This document shows, one piece after another, positions 1 through 6,539 of a stretch of DNA of 11,794 bases. A model generated the notes under the pieces. The model was not told the origin of the DNA, made no database searches, and was given only the letters and a program-made list of their open reading frames with translations. Location of the stretch: positions 1 to 11,794 of the forward strand of contig JBOHER010000295.1 of the NCBI GenBank assembly GCA_050701115.1. The letters run 5' to 3'. Numbering within the stretch: the first letter of the stretch is position 1; each line of letters opens with the position of its first letter. This DNA is from JBOHER01 sp050701115 (GTDB taxonomy: Bacteria > Actinomycetota > Actinomycetes > Mycobacteriales > Pseudonocardiaceae). The position numbers and the translations under genes were made by a program.

Positions 1-313
1 TGCTGGGGTGACCTTCGTACTCGTTGAGCAGCTGCACGTGGGCGTCTTCGACGCCGTCGACGGTGTGGAAGGCCTTCGCGCAGTAGCCGCACGCTCCGGT
101 AACGACGTCTTCCACAGCCGCATAGACTTTGTGGGCACGGTGTCCGGGATCGGCGAGGACACCAGGCCATTTGGTGCCCGCCCCATCAAAGATCAACTGA
201 ACGTCGTCGCCGGATTCCTTGAACTCCTTGGTCGCGACCAGGGCATTCACAACCCGACCCAGATCCGCGTGACTCTCGGTGTCGGCCAGCACGATGATGG
301 CAGCCTTAGTCAT
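1..313 (-). CDS. DsrE-family protein, 3' end cut by window edge
   Basis: Reading the minus strand from an ATG at 313-311 gives an open frame of 104 codons that runs off the left edge. It begins MTKAAIIVLADTESHADLGR, followed by a region like VVNALVATKEF and VQLIFDGAGTKW. This is the beta-alpha opening of DsrE/DsrF-like proteins, small soluble proteins that often carry or relay sulfur or bind small ligands. A CGYC motif (residues 80-83) could be redox active or carry persulfide; that is inference. The start is supported by GGAGTGAG just upstream. The neighbour upstream on the same strand is a DoxX-family gene, and DoxX and DsrE proteins both occur in sulfur and redox contexts. A hairpin and a palindrome separate the two, so this gene may have its own promoter. 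The family call is good; the substrate is unknown. Confidence 0.8.
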   Translation of the reverse strand, partial: MTKAAIIVLADTESHADLGRVVNALVATKEFKESGDDVQLIFDGAGTKWPGVLADPGHRAHKVYAAVEDVVTGACGYCAKAFHTVDGVEDAHVQLLNEYEGHPS

Positions 314-404
314 GTCTCACTCCGTTGCTCATCTGAACCTCTCCGCCGCCGGTCGCGCCAACGAGCCATGGCCGTACCCGGCAGCACGCGGCGCAACCTG
401 CGAC

Positions 405-420
405 TGTCAGCGCGCTGACA
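405..420. promoter_or_regulatory. Perfect 16-bp palindrome, possible TetR-type operator
   Basis: TGTCAGCGCGCTGACA reads identically on both strands. It lies about 90 nt upstream of the DsrE-family start and downstream of the doxX terminator-like hairpin, so it sits in the likely control region of the DsrE gene. Length and symmetry suit a dimeric repressor, and TGTCAG/CTGACA-type arms are common among TetR-family sites. No clear -10 box was found beside it, and no TetR gene lies in the window. The regulator is therefore unidentified. Confidence 0.4.
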
Positions 421-440
421 AACTCCGGCGTGAGCACCAT

Positions 441-470
441 GCCGGGCGGCAGGTACCCGAGCCGCCCGGC
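441..470 (-). terminator. Strong hairpin after the doxX gene
   Basis: GCCGGGCGGC (441-450) and GCCGCCCGGC (461-470) are perfect 10-bp complements separated by a 10-nt loop. The hairpin starts 12 nt past the doxX stop codon (483-485, minus strand). It is very GC rich and lacks a U tract, as is usual for actinobacterial terminators. It would separate doxX transcription from the downstream DsrE gene, at least partly. It could instead be an RNA-processing or stability element. Confidence 0.55.
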
Positions 471-482
471 GGGTTCACCCGG

Positions 483-899
483 TCATCCGAGTGAGAAGAG
501 CGGACCGGTGATGGTCAGCCCGAGGTCCGGATGCGAGGCGAAGAACGCGAACAACATCAGCGCCGCGCCGCCCAGCGCCGTGTCCTTCATGAACTGGACC
601 TGCTCCAGCTGCCGGTTCTGCGCGTCGGTCTCCTTCCAGAAGCCGTGCATCAGCACCGCGGTCGGCAGCAGAAACACGACCAGCAACAACGCACCCAGAT
701 CGGGCCACACGCCGAGCAGCACCAGCAGACCCCCAACGAGGATCAGCACTCCGGTGGCGGGCACCGCCACCTTCGCCAGTGGTACACCGCGCGACTGGGT
801 GTAGCCCACCATCGCCGGCCCTTGAGCAAGGTGCCCATAGGCCGAACCGATGAACAGCATCGCGAACAGAATGCGCCCGATGAGAACGATCACGTCCAT
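483..899 (-). CDS. DoxX-family membrane protein
   Basis: This 138-residue protein has about four hydrophobic segments (roughly residues 3-21, 43-63, 67-85 and 107-123), the usual size and topology of DoxX-family proteins. The family includes thiosulfate:quinone oxidoreductase subunits and many members of unknown role in redox homeostasis. Family-like features are the opening MDVIVLIGRILFAMLFIGSA, the HGFWKE segment near residue 85 and FMKDTALGGAALML near residues 103-116. I chose the ATG at 899-897 because a perfect AAGGAGG stands seven nucleotides before it; the longer in-frame extension upstream looks non-coding. The start overlaps the end of a short leader ORF, so translation may be coupled. 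A DsrE-family gene follows on the same strand after a hairpin. The family call is firm; the substrate is unknown. Confidence 0.88.
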   Translation of the reverse strand: MDVIVLIGRILFAMLFIGSAYGHLAQGPAMVGYTQSRGVPLAKVAVPATGVLILVGGLLVLLGVWPDLGALLLVVFLLPTAVLMHGFWKETDAQNRQLEQVQFMKDTALGGAALMLFAFFASHPDLGLTITGPLFSLG

Positions 900-949
900 G
901 ACGCGCCTCCTTGGTTGTCGTGCCGCGACGGAATGATCGGCATCTCCAT
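890..949 (-). CDS. 19-codon leader ORF overlapping doxX start
   Basis: An ATG at 949-947 is preceded at six nucleotides by GGGAGG, a near-ideal ribosome binding site. The frame encodes MEMPIIPSRHDNQGGASWT and stops at TGA (892-890). Its stop lies inside the first codons of doxX, giving a 10-nt overlap in a different frame. The doxX Shine-Dalgarno is inside this ORF. The layout suggests translational coupling or a leader peptide controlling doxX. There is no run of one amino acid as in classical attenuators. Whether it is translated cannot be told from sequence alone. Confidence 0.4.
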   Translation of the reverse strand: MEMPIIPSRHDNQGGASWT

Positions 950-1085
950 GGTGAACCTCCCGGAGATGGTTGAAAAGGCAACGTTCACCACCGGGCGTTC
1001 TCGGTCGGCCCACCTGCCGTGCGCCAGGAAGTCCTGACGTCTCCGCCGGGAGCCTCCCGCCGAAGTAACAGACGGTTTAAAACGG
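950..1085. other. Intergenic region upstream of doxX
   Basis: No gene was found here. It should hold the minus-strand promoter of doxX. Visible elements are a 7-bp inverted repeat (GGTGAAC at 950-956, GTTCACC at 983-989), whose left arm abuts the leader ORF start, and a CGGGAG-C-CTCCCG quasi-palindrome at 1047-1059. A second 6-bp pair, GTAACA (1065-1070) and TGTTAC (1096-1101), runs into the neighbouring remnant. I could not assign a convincing -35/-10 pair. Confidence 0.3.
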
Positions 1086-1246
1086 ATGAATCACTTGTTA
1101 CAGGAATGCAGGGGACTGACACGAAGGAATAACGCAACGTACGCAAACCCTGCCTCTTCCAACCTCGATCGGCGGAAGCTGCTCGCCAGAGCGATCTGGG
1201 GCACGGTCGGGCTCACCGCAGCGTCCGGCGGCATCGGAGTCGCGGG
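1086..1246 (+). pseudogene. Remnant: Tat-signal-like N-terminus
   Basis: From an ATG at 1086 the frame encodes a stretch containing SNLDRRKLLARAIWGTVGLT, then ASGGIGVAG. A twin-arginine pair followed by a hydrophobic stretch of about 19 residues resembles the export signal or N-terminal anchor of a Tat-dependent protein such as a Rieske-type or other cofactor protein. After GVAG the frame loses sense (Cys, Pro and Arg rich), while the +2 frame becomes clearly DedA-like from about 1247. There is no Shine-Dalgarno at the 1086 ATG. An AAGGA at 1122-1126 sits where a nearby start would be expected but no start codon follows. I read this as a broken 5' end left after a deletion or fusion. The parent protein is not identifiable. 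Confidence 0.35.
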
Positions 1247-1498
1247 GTCTTCCTGCCCGGAGGCACCTTGCTCTTCGCGGCCGGGGTCGTACTGGCCGAC
1301 CAGGCCGCACCTGTGCAGGCCGGGTCGTTGTCGGCCGCGGCGCTGGTCGCGGCCGTCGCGGGAAACCTCACCGGCTATGCGGTCGGGGCAAGGACCGGAA
1401 CCCTGTTGATCGCAAGGACCGGCGGCAGGCTGCTGCATGTGGAGAACGTGAGTAAGGTCCGGCGGGTGCTCGATCGCCGGGGATTCGTTGCGCCATGA
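1247..1498 (+). pseudogene. Remnant: internal fragment of a DedA-family protein
   Basis: In the frame that ends at TGA 1496-1498 the sequence reads VFLPGGTLLFAAGVVLADQ, then a hydrophobic stretch, GNLTGYAVGARTG, and finally LLHVENVSKVRRVLDRRGF. This matches the course of DedA/SNARE-associated membrane proteins (PG-x-TLLFAAG, then a G-x-x-x-GY-x-x-G-x-x-x-G helix, then a helix before the conserved RF-P-R motif). Such proteins are about 200 residues and act as membrane transporters or lipid scramblases. Here the N-terminus is replaced by an unrelated frame, and the protein stops just before the essential C-terminal motif and last membrane helices. The stop lies inside the first copy of an 8-bp direct repeat, TGCGCCAT (1489-1496 and 1501-1508). 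It is almost certainly non-functional. Confidence 0.6.
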
Positions 1499-1561
1499 GA
1501 TGCGCCATCCGACTGCGGCGCGTGTGCGCTGACGGCGCTCGTCATGGTGATGGTCAGCTTG

Positions 1562-2302
1562 TCAGGTCGGGTAGCTGGGGTTGGCCGGGTACCCGACGGG
1601 TGCTCGCCCCTTCGGCTCCTCCCACTCCTCCTGCCGGCCCAAGGCGGTGATGTCGAGGAGGTGGTAGCCGGTCATCATCACCTCAAGGCCCCGACCGAAC
1701 GTCGAGTAGGTGTGAAAGACCTCGTCGCCGTCACGCAGGAAACAGCTGATGCCGGGTTGTTCGCCGGCGTACTCCGTCATCCATTCCAGGCCCGCAGCGA
1801 CCAGTTCGTCGGCATCCCGGTAGTTGTAGCTGGCGGGTGCCACCGCCGGGTCGAGCGTGACGTGGAAGTCGTAGTTGAAGTCGCTGCCGTAGGACGAGTA
1901 CCAGGGAAACGTCCACCCCTTCGCCTCGCGCACTGCCCGCAACTTCGGGTACGGCGCGCGCGACACGGCGGCAAACGCGGTGCTGCGCTTGCCCAGGTGT
2001 GCGCGGACACCGTCGCTGAGCCCCTCGGCCATGGCGGTGCAACTCGCACAGCCCTGATCCCATGATGGGTCGAACATGAAGTGCTGGAGGACGAGCTGTT
2101 GGTGGCCGTCGAACATGTCGAGTAGCCCAACCTCGCCGTCCGGTCCGGTGAACCGGTAGTTCTTGTCGATCCGCACCATCGGCAACCGCCGCCGGTCGGC
2201 GTTGAGCGAGTCGCGGGCGCCGGCGAGTTCCTTCTCGCGGCGGAGCAACTCCTTGCGCGCGGCTAGCCATTCGTCGGGTGAGACGACCTGCGGAAGATTC
2301 AT
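1562..2302 (-). CDS. DUF899-family thioredoxin-like protein
   Basis: This 246-residue protein has the hallmarks of the DUF899 family: an N-terminal helix with EWLAARKELLRREKEL (residues 11-26), RRRLPMVRIDKNYRF near 37-51, the QGCASCTAM motif with its Cys pair (residues 85 and 88), WYSSYGSDFNYDF (134-146), and a YSTFGRG segment followed by YHLLDITALGR (199-223). The fold is predicted to be thioredoxin-like and the Cys pair may be redox active; the reaction is unknown. The ATG at 2302-2300 has GAGG about six nucleotides upstream. It diverges from an HxlR-type regulator across a shared operator-like inverted repeat, so it is probably the regulator's target. A promoter TTGCGT (2356-2361) to TAGCAT (2333-2338, minus strand) with a 17-nt spacer fits well. 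Confidence 0.88.
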   Translation of the reverse strand: MNLPQVVSPDEWLAARKELLRREKELAGARDSLNADRRRLPMVRIDKNYRFTGPDGEVGLLDMFDGHQQLVLQHFMFDPSWDQGCASCTAMAEGLSDGVRAHLGKRSTAFAAVSRAPYPKLRAVREAKGWTFPWYSSYGSDFNYDFHVTLDPAVAPASYNYRDADELVAAGLEWMTEYAGEQPGISCFLRDGDEVFHTYSTFGRGLEVMMTGYHLLDITALGRQEEWEEPKGRAPVGYPANPSYPT

Positions 2303-2324
2303 CTGGGCCTCGATCCTCTCCTGA

Positions 2325-2379
2325 CTTGCGTGATGCTACGGCCATGACTTGCATCACGCAAGCCCGCATTCGCTACTAT
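2325..2379. promoter_or_regulatory. Divergent promoter/operator with 12-bp inverted repeat
   Basis: CTTGCGTGATGC (2325-2336) and GCATCACGCAAG (2351-2362) are perfect complements separated by 14 nt. TGACTTGC also occurs as a direct repeat (2322-2329 and 2345-2352), and CTTGC-N5-GCAAG (2348-2362) forms a smaller dyad. The minus-strand DUF899 promoter (-35 TTGCGT, -10 TAGCAT, 17-nt spacer) lies with both boxes on the repeat arms. For the regulator, a plus-strand TTGCAT (2349-2354) is followed after 19 nt by TACTAT (2374-2379). A protein bound here would cover both promoters, which suits an autoregulating HxlR dimer. Binding is inference. Confidence 0.65.
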
Positions 2380-2385
2380 CGGCAT

Positions 2386-2868
2386 GTGCTGGGTCGCATG
2401 TACGAACGTGAGAACTGTTCCGCAGCGCGCGCCCTCGAATTGGTCGGCGAGCGCTGGAGCCTGCTGATCATCCGTAACGCCGTCTTCGCCGGGATGACGC
2501 GCTTCTCGGAGTTCGAGCGCCGCCTCGGCATCGCGCCGAACATCCTCGCCAAGCGCCTGGACGGTTTCGTGTCCGAAGGGCTGATGCAGCAACGGCCAAC
2601 CGACGAAGTGACGGGTGCACACGGGTACGTCCTCACTCAGAAGGGTCGCGAGCTGGGGCTGGTGGTCATTGCGCTGACCGAGTGGGGTGACCGGTGGGCC
2701 GCACCGCAGGGGCCGCCGATCCTCTTCGAGCACGACGCGTGCGGCGGCTCGGTGCACCTGTCGACCAGCTGCGAGGCGTGCGGGCAGGCGCCGGTCGTGG
2801 CCGAGATGGTCGCAGTGCCCGGCCCCGGCGCGCGCTCCGACCGCCACCGGAGCCGCACCACGAGCTGA
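2386..2868 (+). CDS. HxlR-family transcriptional regulator
   Basis: This is a 160-residue winged helix-turn-helix protein if translated from GTG 2386. The core reads NCSAARALELVGERWSLLII, then GMTRFSEFERRLGIAPNILA with recognition-helix character, then a wing region ending in GYVLTQKGREL. The conserved N-terminal Cys (residue 11) is the one that senses oxidants or electrophiles in studied HxlR/YodB-type proteins. The C-terminus adds DACGG and CEACG (Cys 119, 129, 132), a small Cys cluster common in actinobacterial members. GTG 2386 is chosen because a TACTAT box ends six nucleotides before it and there is no good ribosome site for ATG 2398, so the mRNA may be leaderless; ATG 2398 is the alternative. 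It is divergent from the DUF899 gene and probably controls it and itself. Confidence 0.88.
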   Translation: MLGRMYERENCSAARALELVGERWSLLIIRNAVFAGMTRFSEFERRLGIAPNILAKRLDGFVSEGLMQQRPTDEVTGAHGYVLTQKGRELGLVVIALTEWGDRWAAPQGPPILFEHDACGGSVHLSTSCEACGQAPVVAEMVAVPGPGARSDRHRSRTTS

Positions 2869-2973
2869 GCCGGCTGCTGTCCACGCACCGTTGCCGGGAG
2901 CCAGCCCAGATTCCGGAGCGAACCCTACCGAGGGTGCCAGTGCGGCGCGCGCGGTTCGCCGATCATCGCGCGT

Positions 2974-2979
2974 TACGCT
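2974..2979 (+). promoter_or_regulatory. -10 box TACGCT for leaderless glgP
   Basis: TACGCT fits the actinobacterial TANNNT -10 consensus and ends seven nucleotides before the glgP ATG, which would put the transcription start on or next to the start codon. No Shine-Dalgarno is present between them. No convincing -35 box was seen. Confidence 0.45.
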
Positions 2980-2986
2980 CCGATTC

Positions 2987-5539
2987 ATGAAGGCAGTCCG
3001 ACGGTTCACCGTGCGAGCCAGCATTCCCGCGCCGCTGGCCGGACTCAGCGAGCTCGCCACCAACCTGCGCTGGACCTGGCATCCGGAAACCCGCGATCTG
3101 TTCGCCTCGATGGACGCCGAACTGGCCCAGCGGGTGGGCGGCGACCCGTTGCGAATGCTGATCGAGGTCGCCCCGGCCCGGCTGGATGAGCTGGCCGCCG
3201 ACGAGCGGTTCCTCGCCCGCGCCCGGGCGGCCGCTGACGACCTCGACCGGTACCTCAGCGAGCCACGCTGGTACCAGCGCAGAGCAGCCGCACTCGCCGA
3301 TGGCGGGGGCGTTGACGAGCGGTTACCGGCCGGCGTGGCGTACTTCTCGATGGAGTTCGGCGTCACCGAGGCGCTGCCGAACTACTCGGGCGGGCTCGGT
3401 GTGCTCGCCGCGGATCAGCTCAAAGCGGCGTCCGATCTCGGTGTGCCGGTGATCGGGGTGGGTCTGCTCTACCGGGCCGGATACTTCCGGCAGACGTTGT
3501 CGTTGGATGGCTGGCAAGTCGAGCATTATCCGGTGATCGATCCCAGTGGTCTTCCACTCGCGTTGCTCACCGATCCGGCCGGTGCGCCGATCCGGGTCGA
3601 GGTCGCCATGCCCGATGGCAAGGACCTGCTGGCGCAGGTGTGGAAGGCACAGGTCGGCCGGGTGCCGTTGCTGCTGCTGGATTCCGATGTGGACGGCAAC
3701 GACGACGAACTGCGCAGCGTGACCGATCGGCTTTACGGCGGCGACAACGACCACCGCATCAAGCAGGAACTGCTGGCCGGGATCGGTGGCGTGCGCGCCG
3801 TGCGCCGGTACTGCGAGCTGGCTGGGCATCCCGGGCCGGAGGTGTTTCATACCAACGAGGGCCATGCCGGATTCCTCGGCCTGGAACGAGCCAGGGAGTT
3901 GATGGCCGAGGCCGGGCTTTCCTTCGCTGAGGCCCTCTCCGCGGTGCGGGCGGGCACCGTGTTCACCACGCACACCCCGGTGCCCGCGGGCATCGACCGC
4001 TTCCCGGTGGAGAAGGTTCGCCGCTACTTCGGTGACGGCAGACTGGTTCCAGGCATCGAGTTGGATCGGGTGCTCGATCTCGGGGCCGAAGACAACCCGG
4101 GGCTTTTCAACATGGCACACATGGGGCTGCGTCTCGCGCAACGCTCGAACGGCGTGTCCGCCCTGCACGGCAAGGTTTCCCGCCGGATGTTCGCGCGACT
4201 GTGGCCCGGCTTCACCGACGACGAGGTGCCGATCTCGTCGGTGACCAACGGGGTGCACGGACCCACCTGGACCGCGCGGGAGATCAGCGCCCTGTTGGGT
4301 GATGACGAGGGCGACGCGACCGAGGCGCGTTCGGTGGTAAGCGACCGCCAGTTGTGGGAGTTGCGGTGCGCACTCAGGGAACGGCTGGTCGGTGAGGTCC
4401 GGCGCCGGGTGCGCGAGTCCTGGATGCAGCGGGGAGCTTCGGCGCTGGAGCTGGGCTGGACGGACCGGGTGTTCGACCCCGACGTGCTCACTGTCGGTTT
4501 CGCCCGCCGGGTGCCTACCTACAAGCGGCTAACCCTGATGCTGCGCAATCCCGATCGGCTGCGGGCGAAACTGCTCGATCCACACCGGCCGATCCAGGTC
4601 GTGGTGGCAGGCAAGTCGCACCCGGCCGACGACGGTGGCAAGGCACTCATCCAGCAGATCGTGCGCTTCGTCGACGATCCGGAAGTCCGGCACCGTATCG
4701 TGTTCTTGCCTGACTACGACATGTCGATGGCCCGTTACCTCTACTGGGGTTGCGATGTGTGGCTGAACAATCCCACCCGCCCGCTGGAGGCATGTGGGAC
4801 ATCCGGCATGAAGTCGGCGCTCAACGGCGGGCTCAATCTGTCCATCAAGGACGGTTGGTGGGACGAGTCCTACGACGGCAGCAACGGCTGGGCCATCCCG
4901 ACCGCGGACGGCATCGCCGACCCGCTACGGCGCGACGATCTCGAGGCCGCCGCCCTGTATGACTTGCTCGGACAACAGGTCGCTCCACTGTTCTACGACC
5001 GGGACGCCGACGGTGTGCCGACCGGCTGGCTGTCGATGGTCTGGCACACACTGGCCACCCTCGGGCCGCGCGTGCAGGCCTCCCGGATGGTGCGGGAGTA
5101 CGTCGAGCACTACTACCTCCCCGCGGCGACCGCGGTCGGTAAGGTCACCGCTGACGATCACCGCGGCGCCCGGTCGCTGGCCGAGTACCGGGCGCGGGTC
5201 GACGCCGAATGGGGTCTGGTCCGGGTGCTGGACGCCGAACTGGTCACCGATTCGCGGACCGAATTGGTCGTCGGTGCACCGGTGCGGGTGAACGCCCGAG
5301 TCAACCTCGCCGGTCTCTCACCCGACGACGTCCACGTGCAGGCGGTGCTCGGCAAGGTCGGCGACACCGACGACCTGCACGACGTGGTCACGGCCGCGAT
5401 GGAAGGCAACGGCGCCGGTCGGTTCACGGTCACCACCACACTGCCGCACGCGGGTTCGCTCGGCTACACCGTGCGGGTGCTGCCGAGGCACGACCTGCTC
5501 GCCAGTCCAGCGGAGCTGGGCAAGGTCGTGCTGGCCTGA
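2987..5539 (+). CDS. glgP: Alpha-glucan (glycogen/maltodextrin) phosphorylase
   Basis: This 850-residue enzyme would release glucose 1-phosphate from alpha-1,4-glucan ends with phosphate and pyridoxal phosphate. It belongs to the GT35 branch with a DUF3417 head, seen here as LSELATNLRWTWHPETRDLF (residues 19-38). Core motifs follow in order: YFSMEFGVTEALPNYSGGLG (119-138), GLLYRAGYFRQ (159-169), VFHTNEGHAGF (286-296), FTTHTPVPAGIDRF (326-339), FARRVPTYKRL (505-515), AGKSHPADDGGKA around 541-553 and EACGTSGMKSALNGGLNLS, in which Lys609 is the expected PLP-binding lysine. The length is close to mycobacterial GlgP. The start fits family members (MKAVRRFTVRA) and lies just after a -10-like box with no ribosome site, so it may be leaderless. 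Upstream is an HxlR gene and downstream an ABC ATPase; neither suggests a glycogen operon. Confidence 0.96.
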   Translation: MKAVRRFTVRASIPAPLAGLSELATNLRWTWHPETRDLFASMDAELAQRVGGDPLRMLIEVAPARLDELAADERFLARARAAADDLDRYLSEPRWYQRRAAALADGGGVDERLPAGVAYFSMEFGVTEALPNYSGGLGVLAADQLKAASDLGVPVIGVGLLYRAGYFRQTLSLDGWQVEHYPVIDPSGLPLALLTDPAGAPIRVEVAMPDGKDLLAQVWKAQVGRVPLLLLDSDVDGNDDELRSVTDRLYGGDNDHRIKQELLAGIGGVRAVRRYCELAGHPGPEVFHTNEGHAGFLGLERARELMAEAGLSFAEALSAVRAGTVFTTHTPVPAGIDRFPVEKVRRYFGDGRLVPGIELDRVLDLGAEDNPGLFNMAHMGLRLAQRSNGVSALHGKVSRRMFARLWPGFTDDEVPISSVTNGVHGPTWTAREISALLGDDEGDATEARSVVSDRQLWELRCALRERLVGEVRRRVRESWMQRGASALELGWTDRVFDPDVLTVGFARRVPTYKRLTLMLRNPDRLRAKLLDPHRPIQVVVAGKSHPADDGGKALIQQIVRFVDDPEVRHRIVFLPDYDMSMARYLYWGCDVWLNNPTRPLEACGTSGMKSALNGGLNLSIKDGWWDESYDGSNGWAIPTADGIADPLRRDDLEAAALYDLLGQQVAPLFYDRDADGVPTGWLSMVWHTLATLGPRVQASRMVREYVEHYYLPAATAVGKVTADDHRGARSLAEYRARVDAEWGLVRVLDAELVTDSRTELVVGAPVRVNARVNLAGLSPDDVHVQAVLGKVGDTDDLHDVVTAAMEGNGAGRFTVTTTLPHAGSLGYTVRVLPRHDLLASPAELGKVVLA

Positions 5540-5649
5540 TCATGGTCGAGATACTGTGCCGACGGCCGGGCGAGAGATTGACGTGCAACGTGCTGGTACA
5601 GAATGGCGCCCGGAGCGAGCGGGACGCACACGGAAGGCAGGACGCGCGG

Positions 5650-6441
5650 GTGGATCTGGACGACCTCGTTGTGCACATGGACCGGGTGGGCGTGCGGCGC
5701 GGGGATACCCACCTGCTCGCCGACCTCGACTGGTCCGTCGAACTCGACGAACGCTGGGTTGTGCTCGGCTCCAACGGAGCGGGCAAGACCACCATGCTGC
5801 GGCTCGCCGCCGCCGAGTTGCACCCGACGACCGGCGCGGTACACGTGCTCGGGGAACGGCTGGGGCGCACCGATGTCTTCGAGCTCCGGCCGAGGATCGG
5901 CTTCAGCTCGGCTGCGGTCGCTCTGCGGGTTCCCCCGGAGGAGGTTGTGCGCGATGTGGTGGTGAGCGCGGGATACGCCGTGATGGGTCGCTGGCGGGAG
6001 TCCTACGACCGGCTGGACACCGACCGGGCCGACGAACTGCTCGGCGCGCTCGGCGTGCTGCATCTGGCCGAGCGGCGCTACGGCACCCTCTCCGAGGGGG
6101 AGCGCAAGCGCACGATGATCGCCCGCGCGCTGATGACCGACCCGGAGATGCTGCTGCTCGACGAGCCGGCTGCCGGGCTCGACCTTGGCGGCCGGGAGGA
6201 CCTGGTCGCGCGGTTGTCGGTGCTGGCACTGGACCCGGATGCGCCCGCGACAGTGCTGGTCACCCACCATGTCGAGGAGATTCCGCACGGCTTCACCCAT
6301 GTGTTGCTGCTACGCGGAGGGCGAGCGGTGGTGTCCGGCCTCATCGACGACGTGCTGACCAGCGAGAGTCTGTCGGTCACCTTCGATCAGGACCTCGTGC
6401 TGGAGCGTTCGGCCGATCGGTTCTTCGCGCGTCGCCGGTAA
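5650..6441 (+). CDS. ABC transporter ATP-binding protein, orphan
   Basis: This 263-residue cytoplasmic ATPase carries Walker A GSNGAGKTT (residues 40-48), the signature LSEGERKR (147-154), Walker B MLLLDEPAAGLD (167-178) and a switch histidine in LVTHH (206). The Q-loop position reads RIGFSSAAVA, with Ser where Gln is usual. No permease gene is adjacent, so it may pair with a distant membrane protein or act outside transport. It resembles the Rv3041c-type proteins, which I recall upstream of echA17 in mycobacteria. The start is uncertain: GTG 5650 has a GCAGGA about seven nucleotides upstream and starts at the conserved region. ATG 5542, two nucleotides after the glgP stop, would add 36 poorly patterned residues and could couple translation to glgP. 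Confidence 0.88.
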   Translation: MDLDDLVVHMDRVGVRRGDTHLLADLDWSVELDERWVVLGSNGAGKTTMLRLAAAELHPTTGAVHVLGERLGRTDVFELRPRIGFSSAAVALRVPPEEVVRDVVVSAGYAVMGRWRESYDRLDTDRADELLGALGVLHLAERRYGTLSEGERKRTMIARALMTDPEMLLLDEPAAGLDLGGREDLVARLSVLALDPDAPATVLVTHHVEEIPHGFTHVLLLRGGRAVVSGLIDDVLTSESLSVTFDQDLVLERSADRFFARRR

Positions 6442-6487
6442 CGTGTTCTACTTCAAGTTCCCGGGCCATCGCCACGTCTGACCCGCG

Positions 6488-6505
6488 GCGCAGGGTAGCC
6501 TGCGC
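6488..6505. promoter_or_regulatory. 7-bp perfect hairpin between ABC and crotonase genes
   Basis: GCGCAGG (6488-6494), a GTAG loop and CCTGCGC (6499-6505) form a perfect stem 46 nt after the ABC ATPase stop. It may be a terminator for the ABC gene or an operator, because a TAGCCT -10-like box (6496-6501) for the downstream gene lies within it. No U tract follows. Confidence 0.4.
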
Positions 6506-6539
6506 TGGTCAGTGCGCAAGGCGAATGAGGAGGTTCGGC

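Noticed and set aside
2922..2935. ACCCT-ACCG-AGGGT hairpin after hxlR as terminator
   Set aside because: Five-pair stem, far from the hxlR stop and without U tract; not convincing.
2687..2986. Upstream in-frame extension of glgP by 100 codons
   Set aside because: It overlaps hxlR in another frame, is Arg/Ala rich without domain pattern, and family members start at MKAVRRFTVRA.
3323..4258. 311-codon minus-strand open frame opposite glgP
   Set aside because: GC-rich antisense shadow of glgP with His/Arg/Pro bias and no recognisable domain.
5209..5541. Long upstream extension of the ABC ATPase frame inside glgP
   Set aside because: It lies wholly in the glgP coding region and reads as Arg/Gly-rich shadow sequence.
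5578..5604. TTGACG with CAGAAT as a promoter for the ABC ATPase
   Set aside because: The spacer is only 15 nt and the -10 lacks the TANNNT pattern; left as unproven.
6443..6482. Short frame VFYFKFPGHRHV after the ABC gene, considered as a NUDIX remnant
   Set aside because: Only 12 residues and no NUDIX box; too short to support any homology claim.
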